Positions 58,587-64,000 of a stretch of DNA of 64,000 nucleotides are shown one piece after another. Numbering within the stretch: position 1 is the stretch's first letter; each line of letters opens with the position of its first letter. This DNA is from Amphiduros pacificus. Its lineage: Eukaryota > Annelida > Polychaeta > Phyllodocida > Hesionidae. Below the pieces are notes generated by a model. It did no database searches, was not told the origin of the DNA, and was given only the letters and a program-made list of their open reading frames with translations. The translations under genes and the position numbers were made by a program. Where the stretch lies: the NCBI GenBank assembly GCA_949316495.1, contig OX439002.1:10224001-10288000 (forward strand). The letters are read 5' to 3'.

Positions 58587-61500
58587 GATGCGGGCCGATA
58601 TCGTTTACATATCGGAGCCTGGAATGTTGCTGGTTGGTCAGTCAATGACAATTCAAATTCATATTTTCGACAGGATCTACTACTGAGGGAGGATTTTGAT
58701 ATATTGTGTATCAGTGAAAGTTTCTTGCGTGGAAGAGCTCACATTAATGTGCCAGGATACAAGTATTATCCACATAACAGGAAAAATACCCATCACAGAG
58801 CAAAGCGTGGATCGGGAGGTATTGGAATATTTGTGCATGAGCGTCTCCTCACAGTGTTTGATGTGAAAATACTGGATAACACAGAGGAATCTATGCTGTG
58901 GTTGAAATTCACATCCAAAATGAGTGATTTTGTTTTATGTCTATGTGCCTGTTATTTGCCACCAAAATACTCTGCCCATGGAGAGGGAGGAGAAATGTTC
59001 GTTAATAGTCTATTAAAACAAGTGTATACATACCAGAATGAAGGATTAATCTGTGTGTGTGGAGATGTGAATTCAAGGTGCTCGGATATGTGTGATTTTA
59101 TAGAAGGTGTGGATGATGTACCACCCAGAGATAGCATAGATGAATGTGAAAATGAATATGGTGATCTGTTGATTGATTTTTGTGTGAATACAAGCATGTG
59201 CATGTTGAATGGCAGAATCCAAGGTGAAAATGATTTCACATGTGTAAAAACAACAGGGAAGTCTGTGGTGGATTATGTACTTGTCCCAAACGAACAGCTT
59301 CATAATTATACAGACTTCAGTGTGTTATCCATGACTAGTGCTGTAAGAAAACATGAAATGACACCTCCGGATATCATACCTGACCACTCATTATTATGCT
59401 GGAGCCTATTGTTGCCACAGTGTGAAATTGAATCCTTCTCCAATGCTGCATCCATGTCGAGTAGTCAGGAGGATGCTGGCTCAGGCCAAACATTGAAAAA
59501 GTTTGTGGTTAAATCTGTGCCTCTTGATTTCTTGCAAAACAGTGATAATTTACAACATATAAATGATGCCATTTACAGAATTGAACAGCTGATCACACTA
59601 GAGCAGGAAGTTGATGATGCATATAATGATTTTGCTCATCTTGTAATCTCAGAAATGGAGAAAAAGTATCCACAATGTAAGGACAGTCAACAAAAGCCAA
59701 AAAAGAGTTTATACAAACCTTACTGGAATGAGAATTTACAAAATCAATGGACTAAAGTTGAAGAAAGTGAAAAGATATGGAAAAGATTTCATAGAAGTGC
59801 AAATAGGAAAAGGCAGCTGAAAGCTAAATACTGTGGTGAAAGGAAACATTTCGATAAATTAAATAGGCAAGCCAAAAGACAATATCAAAAGGAACAGCAA
59901 GATAGTTTACTAAATGACTACACAAATGATACTTCAACATTCTGGAGAAAAATTGGCAAATTAGGAATAAAGAAAGACAGACAGTTTAAGATACCATGGG
60001 AGGTTACAAATGAAAGAGGTGATGTAATTAGAGACAGAAAAGCTGTTTTGGATAAATGGCATATTGACTTTCAAACACTATATAGTTCAAATGATGAAAC
60101 CACTTTTGATGAAAACCACCTGAAAAATATTGAACAGAGTTTGAAAAACAACATATGGCCAATAGATGTTCCAAATTCAGATTATTTGAATAGAGACATA
60201 GACTTCTCAGAGGTGTGTGATGCAGTGAGAAGAGCCAAGCTACATAAAGCATCTGGGTTTGACTCTATCCCAGCTGAAGTTTTAAAAAATCCTGTGTGCA
60301 TTCAACTATTGCATAAGATTATTAACTGTTGCTTTTATACTGGTAAAGTACCAACACTGTGGAGACGAGGCATCATTAATCCAATTCCAAAATGTTCCAG
60401 TAAAGACAGTCGCATCCCATTAAATTATAGAGGAATTACACTCCTATCAGTGCCATGTAAGATTTACTGTGATATTTTAAATAGTCGTCTTGTTAAATGG
60501 TTAGAGGAGAATGACTTAGTTGCTGATGAACAGAATGGCTATAGAAAGAAAAGAAGCTGTGAAGATCACCTCCATAGTCTCTATACCATCATAAACAATA
60601 GGAAGCTCAGTAAACAATCAACTTTTGTCTGTTATGTTGACGCCTCCAAGGCCTTTGACAATGTAAACCGTAACTGTTTGTGGTATAAACTACAAAAAGT
60701 TGGAGTGCGAGGAAAGATTTTAGATGCCATCAAATCCCTGTACGAAGATGTGAAATGTGCTGTAAAAGTAAATAACACTCTAACACCTTGGTTTGATGTT
60801 ACTGGAGGCGTCAAGCAAGGATGTGTTATTTCGCCAACTTTGTTTTCAATCTATGTGAATGACCTGGCTTCAGATATACGAGCCCTCAACTGTGGTGTTG
60901 ATATTGATGGAGATATCATATCCCTATTTCTGTTTGCTGACGATATAGCTCTAATAGCTCCGTCTGAACAGAAGCTGCAACGGATGTTAAAGTGTCTGCA
61001 GGCTTGGTGTAAGAAATGGAGATTGTCTTTAAATAAAGAAAAAACAAAAATAGTTCACTACAGACCAAAGGGTGTGGATGCCACACAATATGAGTTCATG
61101 TTTAATGACTGGATAATAGCTCATGCAAAGGAGTACAAATACCTTGGGCTCTGGTTAGATGAACACCTCACCATGGATAAGGCAGTGACAGAGCTAGCAA
61201 GATCAGCCAGTAGAGCTTTGGGTGTGCTAATAAGCAAATATTTCTCAGCTGGAGGAATGAATTATAAGGTATTCACTGGATTATTTAATAGCCTTGTTCA
61301 ACCTATTTTAAATTATGGAGCTGGAATATGGGGGACTAAAAAACACCGTGTTATTAACAATGTTTACTCCAAGGCTTGCAAGTTTTACATGGGAGTAGGG
61401 GGTAACAGCAATAATATTGCAGCCCAGGGAGATATGGGATGGCCCTCAGCACTCACCAGACAGCATATGCAGGTTTTTAGACTCTGGATACGGCTCCAAA

Positions 61501-62147
61501 ATACATCTGAAAACAGGATTACTAAAAAGATACATAGCTGGTCTCTGGCAAAGACAGGACGCACATGGGAGAGAAGCGTCAAGCAACTTGGGGAAAAATA
61601 TGATTCCTGGAACATTTTAGAGACATGCACAGAGAGACGCTCAAAACATGTTATAACTGATGTGGAGAAAAATGTTACATTGCATGATCAGATAAGCTGG
61701 TATAATGAATTGTGGAATGATCAAAACAATATGATTAATGGAAATAAGTTACGTACATATAGGCTTCATAAAGACAGACTGGAACCTGAGGATTATCTTG
61801 TTACAAACATCCCACGCTTTAAGAGGCGGGTTTTAAGTAGATTACGATGTGGAACACTTCCACTGGCCATTGAGACTGGACGATACACAAAACCTCCAGT
61901 GGAACTTGAAAATAGAATTTGTACGCTCTGTGATAGCCATAGTGTTGAATCAGAAATCCATTTTTTAATTGAATGCAATCTGTATAATGATTTGAGATAT
62001 GATGTTTTTAGTAAAATGGATGAGAACTTCCACAACCTCCCTGCTCACATAAAATACATTAAGCTAATGCTAAACAAAGACTTACAAGGACAGTTGGTGA
62101 ACATGTGTTATAACATGTTTGCCAGAAGGAAAAGATTTTTAAAGTGA
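58587..62147 (+). CDS. LINE-3 ORF2: endonuclease-reverse transcriptase (about 1186 aa)
   Basis: Open without a stop from directly after the ORF1 TAG, in the same frame, to TGA at 62145. The endonuclease begins at once (LHIGAWNVAGW at 58605, ISESFLRG with catalytic Glu, CGDVNSRC, VVDYVLVP, IPDHSLL). The RT follows from about residue 540: SGFDSIPAEVLKN, PLNYRGITLLSVPCK, VDASKAFDNVN, GGVKQGCVISPTLFSIYVNDL and LFADDIALIAP, then WCKKWRLSLNKEKTKIV and YKYLGLWLDEH. The Cys-His knuckle is near residue 1110. The first in-frame ATG comes only after the catalytic Glu, so translation must start at a non-AUG codon or follow from ORF1. Confidence 0.88.
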   Translation, partial: DAGRYRLHIGAWNVAGWSVNDNSNSYFRQDLLLREDFDILCISESFLRGRAHINVPGYKYYPHNRKNTHHRAKRGSGGIGIFVHERLLTVFDVKILDNTEESMLWLKFTSKMSDFVLCLCACYLPPKYSAHGEGGEMFVNSLLKQVYTYQNEGLICVCGDVNSRCSDMCDFIEGVDDVPPRDSIDECENEYGDLLIDFCVNTSMCMLNGRIQGENDFTCVKTTGKSVVDYVLVPNEQLHNYTDFSVLSMTSAVRKHEMTPPDIIPDHSLLCWSLLLPQCEIESFSNAASMSSSQEDAGSGQTLKKFVVKSVPLDFLQNSDNLQHINDAIYRIEQLITLEQEVDDAYNDFAHLVISEMEKKYPQCKDSQQKPKKSLYKPYWNENLQNQWTKVEESEKIWKRFHRSANRKRQLKAKYCGERKHFDKLNRQAKRQYQKEQQDSLLNDYTNDTSTFWRKIGKLGIKKDRQFKIPWEVTNERGDVIRDRKAVLDKWHIDFQTLYSSNDETTFDENHLKNIEQSLKNNIWPIDVPNSDYLNRDIDFSEVCDAVRRAKLHKASGFDSIPAEVLKNPVCIQLLHKIINCCFYTGKVPTLWRRGIINPIPKCSSKDSRIPLNYRGITLLSVPCKIYCDILNSRLVKWLEENDLVADEQNGYRKKRSCEDHLHSLYTIINNRKLSKQSTFVCYVDASKAFDNVNRNCLWYKLQKVGVRGKILDAIKSLYEDVKCAVKVNNTLTPWFDVTGGVKQGCVISPTLFSIYVNDLASDIRALNCGVDIDGDIISLFLFADDIALIAPSEQKLQRMLKCLQAWCKKWRLSLNKEKTKIVHYRPKGVDATQYEFMFNDWIIAHAKEYKYLGLWLDEHLTMDKAVTELARSASRALGVLISKYFSAGGMNYKVFTGLFNSLVQPILNYGAGIWGTKKHRVINNVYSKACKFYMGVGGNSNNIAAQGDMGWPSALTRQHMQVFRLWIRLQNTSENRITKKIHSWSLAKTGRTWERSVKQLGEKYDSWNILETCTERRSKHVITDVEKNVTLHDQISWYNELWNDQNNMINGNKLRTYRLHKDRLEPEDYLVTNIPRFKRRVLSRLRCGTLPLAIETGRYTKPPVELENRICTLCDSHSVESEIHFLIECNLYNDLRYDVFSKMDENFHNLPAHIKYIKLMLNKDLQGQLVNMCYNMFARRKRFLK

Positions 62148-62281
62148 TTTTTAAAGTGTAAGTGTCTCATAAGTCGGTATCGGCTGGATGCCTTTTATCA
62201 TAATTCAGTATACAATGTAAAAAAATTTAGTAATAAGGTGTGTGACACATTAATAAAATATTTCTATGTCTATGTCTATGT

Positions 62282-62770
62282 CTAATAAGGAATGAGATGC
62301 TGCTATAGGTTACAGTTGGGTATGATATGCTCAGGCATGATGTAATAAGTCACATATAATATGCTCATGTCATATACTAATAAGGAATGAGATGCTCCTA
62401 CAGGTTACAGTTGGGTATGATATGCTCAGGCATGATGTAATAAGTCACATATAATATGCTCATGTCATATACTAATAAGGAATGAGATGCTCCTACAGGT
62501 TACAGTTGGATATGATATGCTCAGGCATGATGTCATAAGTCACATATAATATGCTCATGTCATATATGAATAAGGAATGAGATGCTCCTATAGGTTACAG
62601 TTGGGTATGATATGCTCAGGTATGATGTCATAAGTCACATATGATATGCTCATGTCATATAGTAATAAGGAATGAGATGCTCCTATAGGTTACAGTTGGG
62701 TATGATATGCTCAGGTATGATGTCATAAGTCACATATGATATGCTCATGTCATATATTAAGAAGGAATGC
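62282..62770. repeat. 95-bp satellite, right half (5 units)
   Basis: Continuation of the array at 57541-58014, same unit and direction, ending in diverged units near 62770. Confidence 0.95.
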
Positions 62771-64000
62771 GATGCTCAGTTCTGATGTAATTAGGTATCA
62801 TTTATTCAGGAACATGAATGTATTTTTTGACAAAATGGTTTATATATGATATGATTATGTCTTATGATTTGATATTACTTAATTAGAAATGACACGATTT
62901 CATATGAAATGGTTAGATTTCATGCTTTTTACAAATTTATCTATTTATGTATTTTTTGCCCATCTATTTTAAAAGGTAATGCATGATTTGATAATATTCA
63001 TGTATGATTTGAAATGATATAATCATTTAATTTATAATTAGATATGATATAATAAGACCAGTTATGCAATTATCTAAAAATGGAAGGATATTTGTCATCC
63101 TTAACCTAAATTCATTCTGTTGGCAGAAAGTTTGGAAAATTTGGTTATAAACCTGAATTTATACGTATACCGTGTGCCACAATTGACAATACTATTAATA
63201 TTTTTTTAATCCACGCTTGCATAATTAAGGGAAAGCAATGATAAGATATGTAAGCTTCTTTTCCACATGAACAAACATTTTCCAGCTTAATTATGTTTTT
63301 GACTCGCACAGCCCATCCCGACATTATAATATCCAGAGAGCGCCATCTGTCGGTGTGAATGCTGCATTGCTGAGATCTCACCTGTGTTTGTGTCAACCTC
63401 TTTCACGCTCTGATGCAATTAGTCACGTGACCGAATCTGACCTACATTTACCTGGAATTGACAAATACACAGTCGCTACGGTCTTCTGATATTTACGGAA
63501 GCTATTGTCTTTTTTAAATCAAGTTAACATTATTCATGACCGACTTTCATCACCCTTTATTTTAGTATATTGTAATTGTTTATCCAGCAAAATAATATGA
63601 CCATCAGATGACAGGAAGATCGTAAAATGGTAAGTGAAATTATATGTCTATACGATTCACATTGTAGAAAACAAACAACCACTGTACTATTTGATCAGAC
63701 ATGTGGAATGCAAAAGTGAATTATATCATGTAATTCACACCTGTGTCCACATCAAAGGGGTCACCGACGATTGTTACACAGGTGTGCAGATATAAACTCC
63801 CCAGCAGCAGCAGCCCCACTGATACAATTATTTTACTAATAATGTTTACATCTCGCACAGCTGCTTCATAAACAGAATAAAACTTTTCCAAAACATTCAT
63901 TCATTTTCTTTTTTTATTTCAAATGAGAAATTGATCATTCTACTCTATATTCAAATAATATTACCAAAAAAAACGAAATTATTAAAGTTTGTATATATTT
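62771..64000. other. Intergenic; weak candidate first exon near 63.6 kb
   Basis: AT-rich to 63300, then a less AT-rich stretch (63310-63480). A donor GTAAGTG follows ATG at 63627-63629 (CGTAAAATG|GTAAGTG) and could close the untranslated first exon of a further gene. No coding sequence seen in the window, so this is weak. Confidence 0.25.

Larger units (their letters stand above)
58015..62281 (+). mobile_element. LINE-3: 5'-truncated non-LTR retrotransposon in a satellite
   Basis: Flanked by the 8-base target duplication CTAATAAG (58007-58014, 62282-62289). Contains most of ORF1, an open ORF2 and a short 3' UTR ending in TCTATG repeats (62262-62281). Truncated at the 5' end within ORF1. ORF2 is open along its length, so the insertion is probably recent. 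The polymerase has a carboxy-terminal Cys-His knuckle (CTLCDSHSVESEIHFLIEC) and no RNase H; clade not settled. Confidence 0.93.

Noticed and set aside
63599-63629. First coding exon of a fourth FRRS1-like gene
   Set aside because: Only an ATG next to a good donor is seen. Genes B and C begin with a signal-peptide exon of a different structure, so this stays a weak candidate for an untranslated exon.

Overview
The window is animal nuclear DNA: AT-rich, intron-rich, GT-AG spliced and full of retroelements. No tRNA, rRNA or prokaryotic operon was seen. The host protein type, the tRNA-derived SINEs with CAAA-type tails, and LINEs related to lineages known from molluscs, cnidarians and lancelets suggest a lophotrochozoan, most likely a mollusc. 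The species cannot be fixed from the sequence alone.

The host genes form a tandem plus-strand cluster of ferric-chelate-reductase-1-like (FRRS1) genes. Gene A is represented only by its last exon (275-402). Gene B (7262-20660) and gene C (39897-56261) are both complete, with 14 coding exons each, coding for 593 and 594 residues. Both encode a signal peptide, a Reeler domain, a DOMON domain and a six-helix cytochrome b561 module. Exon phases match exon for exon. Exons 6, 10 and 14 are far more alike between B and C than the other exons. Gene C has Asn where gene B has the first haem-ligand His. A weak candidate first exon of another gene lies near 63.6 kb.

Repeats, by region. Intron 2 of gene B holds a 90-bp satellite that carries the 3' splice site of exon 3, giving 20 decoy acceptors before the real one. 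Introns 3 and 4 of B hold 29-, 25- and 11-bp arrays, SINEs and a foldback. The B-C intergenic region holds a palindromic repeat block (23.9-25.3 kb), a 1.9-kb TTAA-flanked non-autonomous DNA transposon with CTCF-like motifs in its TIRs, and a nest of LINEs: a CR1/L2-like element with a KH-domain ORF1 (LINE-1, about 28.45-34.36 kb) inside an older LINE (LINE-2, from at or before 28.4 to 39.37 kb). A solo LTR also lies inside LINE-2.

Intron 2 of gene C carries a broken DIRS-order tyrosine-recombinase retrotransposon, itself interrupted by a second solo LTR of the same family and by a full-length SINE. Intron 4 of C holds a 24-bp minisatellite of about 70 units, and intron 11 a decayed LINE. Downstream of C a 5'-truncated LINE (LINE-3) with a long open ORF2 sits inside a 95-bp satellite, with an 8-bp target duplication.

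The most striking unexplained structure is in the leader of LINE-1. Five consecutive hairpins (28784-28926) have different, base-compensated stems but the same six-base loop, AUCACC. The loop contains UCAC, a YCAY-type KH-binding motif, and the ORF1 just downstream encodes a KH domain. This suggests, but does not prove, a cis-recognition system in which the ORF1 protein binds its own RNA.
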